A model generated the notes under the pieces. That model saw only the letters and a program-made list of their open reading frames with translations, was not told where the DNA came from and ran no database searches. Source: Chrysomallon squamiferum (Eukaryota > Mollusca > Gastropoda > Neomphalida > Peltospiridae). From it: a DNA stretch of 64,000 nt. Positions 51,926 through 61,668 of the stretch are shown here, piece after piece. The stretch lies in the NCBI GenBank assembly GCA_012295275.1, contig CM022679.1:5571657-5635656 (forward strand), in the 5' to 3' direction. The translations under genes were made by a program, and so were the position numbers. How positions within the stretch are numbered: position 1 is the first letter of the stretch; each line of letters starts with the position of its first letter.

Positions 51926-54028
51926 AGTTTTACTTATGTTTTAGCTTTAGTATAGTTGATTCTTTGATCTCAAGATAACATTATTTTGAGGTCATTTTGT
52001 GAAATGTCATTCTCATTTATACACAATCTATATACTTAGTCTAACAATTAGAATTCTTTTCAAATATTATTTGTATTACCATTGTATCTGCTTTTCCCGA
52101 ATCTGGAAAGACGTTTCTAAAACTGACAAGTCTTTATTCAGAAGACTGTAATACATGTTAGCAATTACAACTATGTGACATTTCAGAACCTGGAGATTTG
52201 AAACCAATTACTTAACACTCAAGAAGTACTTCCTGTCACTTGTACTTGTTTACTTTATTTGCCTACATATTATTCATATGAAGAAACACCAGGTTGTACA
52301 AGGAACCATTTAAGTATTTACTTACTTGTACTTCTATATTTTATTTACTTACTCATACATGTTTACTTTATTTATTTACTGATTTGTATTTGTTTACTTT
52401 ATTTATTTATTATTCAGGAGAAGAAACACCAGGCTGTACACGTAACCAGTCTATTTGGCAGGAGGATCCTGATCTGCGATGTCCAGAAGCTGATGGTCTG
52501 AGCACTCTGTTGTTGTCTGTGTACATGCTGCTGACAAACATTCTCCTTGTCAATCTTGTCATTGCCATGTTCAGGTTAGTCAAAGATTTTAAAGTCACAC
52601 TATAATGTTATTACAGAGGTATGGTAAATATATGACAGATATTTGTTAAACCATGGCTTTTTTTTGACTAGTTACAACTTGAATGATGGTATGAATATAT
52701 AATATGAATAAGTTTTGCATACTAGCACATTATTATTGTTTGAACTTCAAATGTAAACCTTATAGCTCAGTAAATAAATTATTACAGTATAATAACAAGT
52801 ATATCTCTTCTGTTTTTAACATCATAAAAAATAATGGTGTTTGGTAGAATGCTATTATTTTTCAAAACTAATTTCTGTAAAATGCTGGTTTTTTATTTAT
52901 TATTTTCTTTCTTTCTTTCTTTCTTTATTTAAACATTTCTACTGAAGCAAAGATGTGAAGAAGAAAAGAAAATGTCACCATCAAAGCATCATCACAGGTC
53001 AAAATTTGTTAACATAACTCTGGTTTTTCGTTTGCTTTTTTCCAGTTATACATTTCAGTCAGTTCAAGACAAATCAAGGAAAGTATGGCGATTTCATCGC
53101 CTCTCTCTCATAACTGAATACCAAGATTGCCCCACTCTTGCTCCTCCTTTTATTATTTTTAACCATTTATTCCGGATTGTTACATGGAGGCTACACAAAA
53201 GAAGTAAAGAATCAAATGATAGTAAGTTCTTTTTTATATAACTGTGACAGTAAAGCAGTAGTCAGTATTAGTTAGTGAATTAGTGAAATGTAAAATAATA
53301 CTGTTGCAATTACTACTGAAGATACTTATTATAAATGCCATTAAGCAGCCAAAGTGTTATTTCTGTACATCAGAGATACTGTTTTGTTTTCAAATATTAC
53401 AGATATATAACACATATGCTGCAGTTATTGACTGTGCATTTTCTTTTCTAAATAGAGATATTAAATTATTATATCATAAATGAGTAAATTCTCACTTTTA
53501 AAACAGTTGGTTTATTTTGTCCCTGCTAACAAACAATACCATTATAAACAAAAAGAAATGAATAAATAAATAAAGAGAAAAAAATAATAATAATAACAAT
53601 AAATAAATAATCTTAAAAAAAAAAAAAAAATAATATATAAATAACCTTTAAAAATTAATAATAGTAATATATAAATAACAAATAAAAATGAAAAATTACT
53701 TATGGTAATGTGAATTAAATAGTAAAATTATTTTGATAAAGAGATTTAGCTTCTTCAAATGATTATTTTGTTCATAAGGAAACCACTGCTAACAGTAATT
53801 ATAACAAATATGCAGAGATTTATAAAGTCTTTATTTTTTCATATATTCATGAAGCAGTGAATCAGTAATTGTGTTAAATTGTTTTTTTTATTTATTGTAG
53901 AAAAGGATGAAGACAATGAAAGTCTGAGTCTGTTTGAGAAAGTAGCTACAAACCATTATCTGTCTCACACCAATCTATTTGAAAGACAGGAATTTGATAT
54001 GTCAGTTAGCAAAGTAGCAGAATTGTAA
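33364..54028 (+). CDS. TRPM-family cation channel, copy 2 (intact 1044-codon frame, shortened ends)
   Basis: Channel subunit as copy 1. Exons: 33364-33456 (from ATG inside exon 2), 33923-34103, 34522-34688, 35079-35256, 36540-36705, 37085-37226, 37597-37681, 38911-39017, 39491-39625, 39906-39968, 40234-40327, 43255-43356, 43758-43857, 49048-49273, 49605-49865, 50201-50344, 50922-51176, 51604-51778, 52418-52574, 53046-53221, 53901-54028. Phases join throughout and there is no internal stop. The ATG context is aaaATGg. The normal exon 2 frame from its acceptor hits TGA, so I chose the downstream ATG; it begins MVAEKTQNEGPLKS. Compared with copy 1 it lacks about 54 N-terminal residues and the last 45. 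TAA at 54026-54028; AATAAA at 54774. Optional mini-exons would add up to 45 residues. Confidence 0.87.
34983..35023 (+). repeat. (TC)n microsatellite in TRPM copy 2 intron 4
   Basis: About 20 uninterrupted TC units shortly before exon 5; absent from copy 1. Confidence 0.95.
35920..35949 (+). CDS. Candidate mini-exon M1 in TRPM copy 2 intron 5
   Basis: 30 bases between ttttgcag and gttggtatc, phase 1 at both ends, encoding AETSEQKSLQG across the joints. Inclusion keeps frame between exon 5 and exon 6. The donor GTTGGT is weak, so use is unproven. Confidence 0.4.
36182..36211 (+). CDS. Candidate mini-exon M2 in TRPM copy 2 intron 5
   Basis: Tandem duplicate of M1, 262 bases downstream, also 30 bases and phase 1-1, with the same ttttgcag acceptor and gttggtatc donor. 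It encodes AETSEQKSSQG. Confidence 0.4.
38095..38803. repeat. Foldback/MITE-like element in TRPM copy 2 intron 8
   Basis: Left arm: ttggtaccactgagatgg, ggctcatagcattttcttga, tagataataaaatgagg, ctttctatcattttcacc. Right arm: gaaaatgatagaaagc, attttattatcta, tcaagaaaacactatgagcc, aggtggtaccaa. Shorter than the copy 1 element because it lacks that element's internal duplication. Confidence 0.75.
38911..49273 (+). CDS. TRPM copy 2 exons 9-15: MHR3/MHR4 region
   Basis: Includes LALEWNCCDIARNEIL, DKADFVNLFIDSGVS, LFLWAVLFNRRKMAALFWQ, LLVRKLPSWRKLTLF and MDFIEHSSCQTKLNNIWKG. Exon 12 (40234-40327) is 94 bases as in copy 1, but its first third comes from sequence that is intron in copy 1. Intron 12 carries mini-exon modules M3 and M4; intron 14 carries a 4.4 kb LINE insertion that does not interrupt coding sequence. 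Confidence 0.88.
40805..40846 (+). CDS. Candidate mini-exon M3 in TRPM copy 2 intron 12
   Basis: 42 bases, phase 1-1, acceptor tttacag, donor gttggtatc. It encodes DEKYKVYDEQKLSQG across the joints and would keep frame between exons 12 and 13. Confidence 0.4.
41169..41292 (+). repeat. GAGA/CAGA compound microsatellite
   Basis: Alternating gagaga, cagaga and cagacagaca runs in TRPM copy 2 intron 12. The open frames on both strands across it are by-products of the repeat. Confidence 0.9.
41338..41370 (+). CDS. Candidate mini-exon M4 in TRPM copy 2 intron 12
   Basis: 33 bases, phase 1-1, acceptor ttttgcag, donor gttggtatc. It encodes DKRKSEKEPPKG, a lysine-rich linker. It follows a long GA/CAGA microsatellite. 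Confidence 0.4.
44901..45557 (+). pseudogene. LINE ORF1 remnant with Cys-rich knuckles
   Basis: Two overlapping-family frames: 44901-45344 (RLLAIASANDKALKK, VIPCKDLECVSEEEICD) and 45346-45557 (VPYIPNSLPPFKCHKYGHGQ, LTCPLCGQFDYERKTC, ACINCG). Knuckle residues are partly lost: the first Cys before KCHKYGH is missing and a His is Tyr in the second knuckle. ORF1 RNA-binding protein of a non-LTR element, by family. Confidence 0.65.
46081..46242 (+). pseudogene. LINE ORF2 endonuclease N-terminal fragment
   Basis: MTNSVIQWNCHELRPNFDEL then NPLAVCLQETFLKD: the QWNC and LQET motifs of APE-type endonucleases of non-LTR elements. The frame is cut at about 46243 by an unrelated nested insertion. Confidence 0.7.
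46243..46918. mobile_element. Nested insertion splitting the LINE endonuclease
   Basis: About 675 bases with no LINE similarity separate two endonuclease fragments that would otherwise be adjacent. The edges contain gtggggcccatagca and gcagagcccatagcatttgc, so the word gcccatagca occurs near both ends in direct orientation. No coding domain is recognised. Confidence 0.5.
46919..47225 (+). pseudogene. LINE ORF2 endonuclease C-terminal fragment
   Basis: Resumes with LQAVAVKITVHKTITLCSNY, then PFILMGHFSGHHRLCG and NRGQQFEDLILKNDLI, the GDFN-type (here GHFS) and downstream motifs of the endonuclease. The catalytic Asp of GDFN is His here. Confidence 0.7.
47447..48709 (+). pseudogene. LINE ORF2 reverse transcriptase and C-terminal fragments
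   Basis: Recognisable pieces in changing frames: linker NFSSDNAEVYNMPFS (47600-47700), IWISGNFPSDWRKAIVIPI (about 47810-47865), GIMKDLHDFG directly after it, so the central RT motifs are deleted, then QEMGIAQGSILSVTLFS (about 47995-48045) and the tail block LRFCLGAFKTSPLQSLYVD (48322-48378). Clearly non-functional. Confidence 0.72.
49605..52574 (+). CDS. TRPM copy 2 exons 16-20: membrane domain and pore
   Basis: Frame unbroken. Pre-S1 ILFCVFFPIFLPLIKF; S1 LSYVVFLGIFSYFVLVDL (residues about 701-718 of the model); S2 WEIIAWIWIATMIIEE; S3 FDLLMYSMMILCIILRF; S4 FYFRSMQFLLAAKNIGPK; S5 LMYFFYIFLVFVVSFGI; pore MPYLQMYGELFLE with YGE at about 882-884; S6 LLLSVYMLLTNILLVNLVIA. The YGE filter resembles the TRPM1/3/6/7-type pore more than the FGQ of TRPM2/TRPM8. 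Pore-loop Cys pair and NQS sequon present. Confidence 0.92.
52268..52310 (+). repeat. Relic of duplicated exon 20 start (copy 2)
   Basis: tattattcatatgaagaaac, accaggttgtacaaggaacc closely repeats the exon 20 start at 52408-52450 (attcag, GAGAAGAAACACCAGGCTG). It stops after about 40 bases. Confidence 0.6.
53046..54028 (+). CDS. TRPM copy 2 exons 21-22: TRP helix and truncated tail
   Basis: YTFQSVQDKSRKVWRFHRL, LITEYQDCP and PPFIIFNHLF in exon 21; FEKVATNHYLSHTN in exon 22. Where copy 1 has the donor CG|gtaatg, copy 2 reads AATTGTAA, an in-frame stop. The region of copy 1 exon 23 and its coiled coil is deleted (tgtgtatatttctatttcca joins tatcataaggattgtc). Confidence 0.85.
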
Positions 54029-55733
54029 TTTTAATATTTAGTAGAATTTTGGTGCATTTTTGAAAATATTGTTCATTTGATTTCTTCCATCAGAATTGTT
54101 GCTGTGCATGTCTGAGGGTGTTCTGCAATCATTGTATGTGATGGCAAGATCTGATATCTTGATAAATTTCTAAAACTTCATGTACTGAGCCTTTTTGGAG
54201 AGAAATGTATTTACTTGGATAAATTACTTGTTATTTACTTAAGTATAATGTTCAGAGTTACTTCTTTAGTATATAACAGCTGGTTTGAATCCCAAAACAC
54301 TATTTTGAAAACAATTTTTATTTAAAAAATTACAAATTCCCATTTCATTAGTCTTGCATGACTGATATTTTAGAAAGCTATGGTATATTCTACCTTGCCA
54401 AATTAATATTGTTTTCACATACTGTCGTATTCTTTTATATTAAAAATGTGTTCAAGTACGTTTCACATAAGACTGGATTTCATTCACAGTGCCCAGACAA
54501 CCTGTCACAACTTTTTTATTGTCTTTTTCTTTTTAGTTTCCTATCAGTCTTGTCAAAATACTACAAAACTGTGCCTGTGTGTGTATATTTCTATTTCCAA
54601 TTTTTATCATAAGGATTGTCAGTGATGTAAACAGAAGAGAATTTTGAAGTACAGCTGTGACTATATTATTAGTCAGTTTGTGTGTGTTCAAGTAACAGTT
54701 CAATGCAGCTAAATCCTCAGCTTAACAAGGATTTTGCTATACTTCTGTTTACATAAAGAGATAAAAAAAATCAAATAAAATTTCTCCTTCATTCATGAGA
54801 GCTTTATATTTTATTGAAAATCTTTATTAATAAAGATTTGTACCTGAACACAAGATGATAACTCTTCAGTGTACAAAATATCTTTAAGTAATTTTATTAT
54901 TATTATTATTATTATTATTATATTATTATTATTATTATTTTAATATAACTGAAATATTTATATAAGCTAGATTCTTTTAGAAGAACAGAAATTTGTTGTT
55001 AATTTATATTTGATTCAATATTTCAAAATGTTTTTGTTTTTTTTAACAATTTTATCATAACTTGAAACAATTTGAAACAATTTTATCATAACTTTTTACT
55101 AGTGTTTTAAACATTTTTAGAACAATTCCTCGTTTGAATATTTTTTATTTTAGTGTTTATAAAAATATACTTTTCAAATTGTGTATAAAATTTTGTTTAA
55201 ACCATCATGCCATTGATTATAACAGTATTTGATATTTTACTTTATTGTTTCATTTACAAACAGATAACATTCTTCATTTTTTATACCATTCCTTTTATAT
55301 TTCTTTGTCTTCTTCAGAAAACGTTTGTTTCTAAAATATTTAGAAAATGAAAAGAATCATGCCTCTGATTTAAGTTTACAATTTATTCTCCTTAGCAGCG
55401 TTTATGAATGCATTTAGCATACGAAATAATTGAGACAAGTTGTAGAAACTTTTTCTTTTTTTAATTTTGGTAAATTCAGTGCATAGTACACTGTACTGGT
55501 ACCTAAATGGATCAAGAAATTTCCACTTGAATAAGTGCACCGTTCTATTTCTTTATCATATATTTTTATAATTTAAATTTTTATATCTTTAAAAAAGAAG
55601 TGAAATTAATATAATGTTTCGATTCAATGAAAGTGCATGTAGATTTGGTTATTTTTTTAAGAATTAATTTATGAATTTAAAGGAACCAGCTATAGTTTTA
55701 GTTTTAACCTCAACGTTAATTATCAGGTAAATA

Positions 55734-55768
<35 letters not shown>
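54029..55768 (+). other. 3' flank of TRPM copy 2
   Basis: Aligns with 22400-23500 and then 25085-27350 of unit 1; the triplicated repeat of unit 1 is missing. AATAAA at 54774-54779. TTA tract at 54895-54938 and a CA tract at 55735-55770. No exon is seen. Confidence 0.5.
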
Positions 55769-55773
<5 letters not shown>

Positions 55774-56517
55774 ACGTCGAGTTACGAGTGCTCCAACTTA
55801 CGAGTTTTCCGAGTTACGAGCAGTTCCCTTCGATTTTGAGTTCCGAGCCAAAATCCGAGATACAAGTTAACTTCAGATACGCCACCACTACAAGGCGCAA
55901 CAACAACACAATATCCGCCAGTATCCCCTGTTTTATTCGTTTGATTCATTTGGTTACCTCGCCGTGGAAGCATCTTTGTTCTGTTGTGCTCGCATTTGTA
56001 CAGTAAATTTTCCAAATTTCCATAGATCCTAAGAAAGTGAGTGCAAAGAACAGTGCTGAGAAGAAGAAGCGGATGATGTCCATTGAATTAAAGTATAAAA
56101 ACATAGAAAATCATGGACTAGCCAGTACGATCACAGTACTTTTACCATATGTACCATATTGAAGCAGAAGTCGTCGATAGAGAAAATAACTCCAGGCAAA
56201 TGCGTTATAATAATTTCTAAGCTGCGGACATCTGTCCATGAAAAGATGGAGAAACCGTAACCCTGTACATTTTACAAAACCAATTTATATCTTTTCATTC
56301 TCTTTTATTTTGTTTTTATACAATATATGTTATATATACATACATTTTTCTTCTTCAAAGAACCGTTACAAAAAATTGGGGTTTTCTTTTCGGGGTGTGG
56401 GACGGATTAATAATACTTCAATTAATTTCATTTGGGAAAATTGATTTGATATACGAGCAAATTGAGTTACGTGCTCGGACACGGAACGAATTAAATTCGT
56501 AAGTCAAGGTACCACTG
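55769..56517 (+). mobile_element. Tigger/pogo-like DNA transposon, internally deleted
   Basis: Left end CAGGTACGTCGAGTTACGAG and right end (reverse complement) CAGTGGTACCTTGACTTACG are related terminal inverted repeats, with TA following the right end. Inside, 56028-56100 encodes KKVSAKNSAEKKKRMMSIE, the start of a Tigger-type transposase with its CENP-B-like helix-turn-helix. The frame then breaks, and LRTSVHEKMEK-like codons appear near 56222-56255. Most of the transposase is missing. Inserted only in unit 2. Confidence 0.72.
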
Positions 56518-57068
56518 TATTTACATATACGTATATATACATAGATATATAGATATATATATCAATATATATGTGTGTGTGTGTGTGTTAACTATTTTCT
56601 ACACCAAAACTGATCCACATTTTAAAATGATCTCCGTTTTAACAGATCTAGCGCGAAAACATCTCATTATGTAACTACCAAATATCTTCCTTCCATAACA
56701 AACTCATACACTTTGGTTATAATTTAACAGATATTTTAATTTAAATGAACTGAGCCATGCTTTGATTTGTTAAATATAAATCTGCTGATGGTTTAAAACA
56801 TCGAGTGTTGTTTTGTTTTTCAAAAGATAAAAAATTATGAATCATTCCTCTTTATAGATCAATTAAACTGTTTGATATCTACATTAATGAAAAGAAAAAA
56901 AAATATATAATTAATATATATATATATATATATTTATTATGTTGATGATTTTTCTATTTTTTTATTATTATAATAAATAATATAAATTTTCATACACATG
57001 CTTTTGTTTTTTATTTTATAAGTTAATATTTAATAATGTTATTGTTTCTGTTTTTGTTTCGTTCTGAG

Positions 57069-57105
<37 letters not shown>

Positions 57106-57353
57106 TATAATAAAGAGATGAAATAGAACCAATACTGTAATAAAACTAAAAATATTTTATATTTTTTAAATTTTATTTATTGTTAGAAAAATCATAAATC
57201 ATTATTCTAAAGAATGAATAACTATTTAAAGAAATCTGCACTGAACAAAAGGATTAATTATGAAAATTAAGATATATATATTTTCAGACGTGTTCTTTAA
57301 TCATTATTTTGCATTTGAACCTAGAAAACAACAAACTACCAAAATGTTCACTA
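56518..57353 (+). other. Junction between unit 2 and the third-unit stub
   Basis: TA/GT microsatellites (56530-56590, 57074-57102), about 110 bases of unit 2 distal flank (56588-56700), then AT-rich sequence with no match I can see elsewhere in the window. Confidence 0.45.
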
Positions 57354-57616
57354 AAAAGTATCTAATGAGGTCATACTGTTATAATAAATTATGACAGATG
57401 TAAACTGAACTGCAAGGAAATTGTATTCCGTTCTAACAGGTAACGTGTTTAAATAAAAGTAAAGAACAATGCACCAAATCCAGTCAGTAAATGAAAACAA
57501 CAAGTACTAGTACAACAACAACAATTCTTAGAAAAAACCCAGATTCATCCAATCTTATGGTTTAGGGGAGATGACTCTAAACTATCAAACGTTTATCATA
57601 ATGAATTATTTTCCGT
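57354..57616 (+). repeat. Remnant of a third duplication unit (upstream flank only)
   Basis: Matches 1370-1605 and 29126-29398: the shared words include gtgtttaaataaaa, aatgcaccaaatcca, cttatggtttagg and gactctaaactatc. Similarity stops near 57616 at the ttttcc that also occurs in the other two. No TRPM exon follows before the - strand chitinase-like gene, so the array has at least a truncated third member. Confidence 0.8.
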
Positions 57617-58073
57617 AAAAATATCTTTGGTAGAACGTAGAACTGATAAGAAAAAGTTACGATTTTTTATTTGAATACAATTTCCGGGTTTAAGCCATTA
57701 AAATTTATAGAGAAACTGTAATCGATTTCTTTCATTTATGCAACATAAACACATAATATCTCGTATAGGGTCAAACAATATATTATATATCAAAATGAAG
57801 CTAATGAATTCTGGAGCTGTACAGCTATATGTTGCTAACATTCCTTAATTTTCAATGAATTAGTTAATTGCGTTAATTAGCTCAAATGTACCATACGCCT
57901 TAATTAAGTAACTCTCAGAAACTAGACCAGCGTATAAAGACTTCATTTTATGATTGCTGAACTGTAGACGCCTTAACTGTTTTAAGCAATTTGCTAATAT
58001 TCTTTTTTTTTTTTTTTTTTTTTTTTTTATTTATTTATTTATTTGTTTATTTTTTCTTATTATTATTTTAATG

Positions 58074-58115
<42 letters not shown>

Positions 58116-58249
58116 TGTATTTTTATTTATTTTTTCAAATGCAGTGTACTATTAAATGTACATTCCAGCTGATTCGTTCAGACTTTGCATTAGAAATAAA
58201 ACCATCAAAGCAATTTAATTTTTGTCAAATTCCTTCTGCATATCTGTTT

Positions 58250-58336
<87 letters not shown>

Positions 58337-59674
58337 TAATTTTTTAAATTGCATAATTACTAGCTGTCAAATTAAATAACTAATACAGATTAGAGGGAAA
58401 AAAATATTTATTTATTTAATTATTTTTATCTTTCTTATATTTCAAAATATCAACATTGAAACTTTTAATCAACATTTGACATTATAATTATAGTCACACT
58501 TTTTAGAGACCGGATTAAATACCAAATCCGGAGGACAACTCATCAAAACTGCACTTCCCTGAGTACATGTGAAGTACGTAGAACAGTCATCGGGATTACG
58601 AATACTACCTATCACAATAGTAAGTCAATTAGTAAGTGTGTAGGAAAATAAGAAAGAAGGTAAAAAATTGAATACGTAATTAAATAAATAAGAATGACAG
58701 AAAGAATGAAAAAAGAAATTCAAAAAGTAATTTACCAGTAAGTAATAAAAAATAAGAAACAGTATAAGTGAATAAACGAAAAAGTAAATAAACAGAAAGA
58801 AAGAAAAAAGAAAGTAATAATAATTGATTATTAAAAAAAAGAAAATATAAAAAAAGAAAAGAATGTAAGTGAATAAATGAGAAACATTTTAAAAATTGTT
58901 AAGAAAGTGATTAAGTAAGCAGATAAATAAGTTAGAAAATACGTAAGTCAGTAGGTAAATAGATAAGTCAAAAAGTAACCAAACAAGTAGGAAACATTGC
59001 ATATATACATACATACAAACATATACACGTTCATACATACTTACCTGTGTGTGTGTTATTTTTAAAAGTTTGGTGGGACACTGGCTAGAACTGGAAATCA
59101 GTATAAAAGTATGGTTGGAGGAGGAGGAGTAATCAGATTAACCTACCTGTCTTTGTAGGGTTCACATGGCAGGAAGAATGTGAAGGAATCGGTAACAACT
59201 TCTTTCTGGAACAGTCAAATATATTATGTACAGTATTTTTCCTTTTTTAAAAAACATATATTTATTTTCAAATTGCAATTTAGCACCAATTCGGTATGAT
59301 AATACATTTCATCACAATAACAAAACAAAAGAATTAAAAACATCAAAAATAAATCACTAATAATAACAATGGGATTTTCGTAATTAGTATTATTACTGGA
59401 ATAAAAAAGATAATTGTTTTTAAAAATTTGGCATTGATCTGTAAAAAACAATTCTGCTGGATACTGACTGCCTAAAGATATCAAAAATCACCACATCAAA
59501 AATAATCTTCATTCATATTACGAAAACATTTGCATATTTGTTACTACACTATGTCTAGATTTACATATTTTATTTAAAAAAGCATCACATAAACATTTTA
59601 TATATACAACAATAAATATATGTTATATACAAGACAGCCCATATATTTTTTAAAAAAAACTTCACATAAATATT
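57617..59674. other. Gene-free stretch between the TRPM array and the chitinase-like gene
   Basis: Contains poly-T and TTA tracts (58003-58110), a long GA microsatellite and a purine-rich cryptic repeat at 58620-58990 (variants of aagtaagtaaataag). A minus-strand AATAAA at 59569-59574 lies about 100 bases beyond the chitinase-like stop and is a plausible poly(A) signal. No coding exon is recognised. Confidence 0.5.
58253..58334 (+). repeat. (GA)n microsatellite
   Basis: About 41 uninterrupted GA units. The open frame across it is an artefact. Confidence 0.95.
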
Positions 59675-61635
59675 TTATGTGCACCACAACACAAATATTT
59701 TACCAACACCACAACCACATTTGTAAACAATGAAACATAAACTAACTCGTTCGGTTCTTCCGCATTTGACGACAGATATCAGCCGCTTATAGACGGCCTG
59801 CAATATAGGATATCGGCCTTGTCCACAAAATTCACCAGTAAAATCATCTTGATCCACAGTCCAGTAAGAAACTCCACCAAATCCATTGTCTTTAACATAA
59901 CAAGCCTAAAACAGTTTGGTAATCTCGTTATCATGTGTGTGATTTGATGGTTTTCCTTATCATGGGCATTTACTAATTATCATGTGTATGTTTTGATGTG
60001 AGATGTGACTATGTCTCTTCCATTTTTTGAAAAAATCATTTTCCTTACGGAATAGCTAACTTACTCCTGTTTCACTACGAATGTGGAGATATACGAGTGT
60101 GTAAAAAATAATAATACAGTTACAGTTTTAAAAAAAACCTAATATTTTCTTAATATAAAACAAAAATGCAAATTTAATTTGTATTTTCAGGGATATAATG
60201 AATACAGAGAAAATTGTTTTCAAGAAACAAAACTGATTAACAAATAAAATAAAATAAAATGAATATTAAATGAATATTAAACACAAAAACAAAAACAAAC
60301 AAATAAACAAACAAACAAACAAACAAACAAATAAATAATATTAAATAAAAATATATCTGATGATTGCATTTTAGAAACCTGCCTTGTATCCAGCGCTTTC
60401 GACGTTCTCACATCCAGCCCACCAGTTTCCTTTAACATAATAGAAAACCTTTTGATCTGGTATGTATCTTTTTTCCGCTCCATTGGCTACCATAGTACAT
60501 AGCTATTACACAAGATAAGAGAAACAAAACACACATTCGCACTAGAATAAGTTAAGTAAAGGAATCAATCAATGAACTATATATAAACAAGTAATACATA
60601 TTCTACCACATTCTCTGTCTTTTAATTTTTTTCATCTCGATTTGTCTCTTCATCCTATCTTTTCGTACTTTCTGTCTCTGCACCTCCTTTTAATTTATCC
60701 CATTAGCTGTCCATGTATTAATTTGTCTCTCTCTTCCAATTTAGACTTTTTTATTATCTGTCTGGCTGCATACATTACAGTCCATGTGCAGTTAATTATG
60801 TATTAATTTGTATGTGTGGTGAATTAGTGTGTGAATGTGTGTATGTGTGTGTATTTAATCACCTCATAATAAGATATCTGTCCATCCGTTTTAGTAAATG
60901 GGGCTTTCGGTCCCACAACTCCGGGTGCACCTAAACCATTTTGATTCGATGTAAGAGTGAAAGTTGTTCCATATGTTGGTATACTAACAAGAAGCTTTCC
61001 TTTAGGGCAGTATTGTGCCCAATATTTCATTACATAATCCTACAGTAATCATATGTAATAATCACAAATAAATTAGGTAACATACATATGTTATCATACA
61101 CCAGTAACATACAAACAGTTAACAACAACAACATTATATTACAAGTATTATTTATTATATATTATATAAAACTAACAATTACCACTACAACTGTTATCCC
61201 TACTACTACAGCTTGTTCTACCACTACTTTTACTACTACTATAATATTAGTGCTCTTACTGTTGGTAGTACTAGCAGTGCTACTGCTACAATATTAGTGT
61301 TATTATTACTACTACTGCTTTTAATAAAATAATAATATTAGTATTAATTGAAGTCATAGTTGTAGTGGGTGGTACTGAAGGTAGTGGTGGTGGTGGTGAT
61401 GCTGGTGGTAAGTTCAGAAATAAAAGTCACAAAAATATTTGTTTTCCCCCAAAAAACTAAAATTGGTGTTGCGATATCCATAAAATGTTTGTGTTGTATA
61501 GTACATATAGCATTGTGTATTCTGAATACATATTATTTTCTTATGTATATTGTCTGTTTCCGTGTTTGTTTCATTGCTTTTGTACGTTTGTTTCTTGTTG
61601 ATTTTTATTTGTGTTTTGTTTTTCTTGTTGTTTTT

Positions 61636-61668
<33 letters not shown>

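Larger units (their letters stand above)
27595..56700 (+). repeat. Tandem duplication unit 2 (TRPM copy 2 and flanks)
   Basis: Second copy of the unit. The distal end can be followed by the match of 56588-56690 (ctacaccaaaactgatccac) to 27431-27530 (ctgtacaccaaaaccgatcc). Unit 2 is longer mainly because of a LINE in intron 14 (44.5-48.9 kb), a CpG-rich insertion (30.7-31.9 kb) and a Tigger-like element (55.8-56.5 kb). It lacks the triplicated 3' repeat of unit 1. Confidence 0.88.

Noticed and set aside
55782-56015. Open frames on both strands at the Tigger-like left end
   Set aside because: They cover the terminal inverted repeat region; transposase codons start only at about 56028 in another frame.
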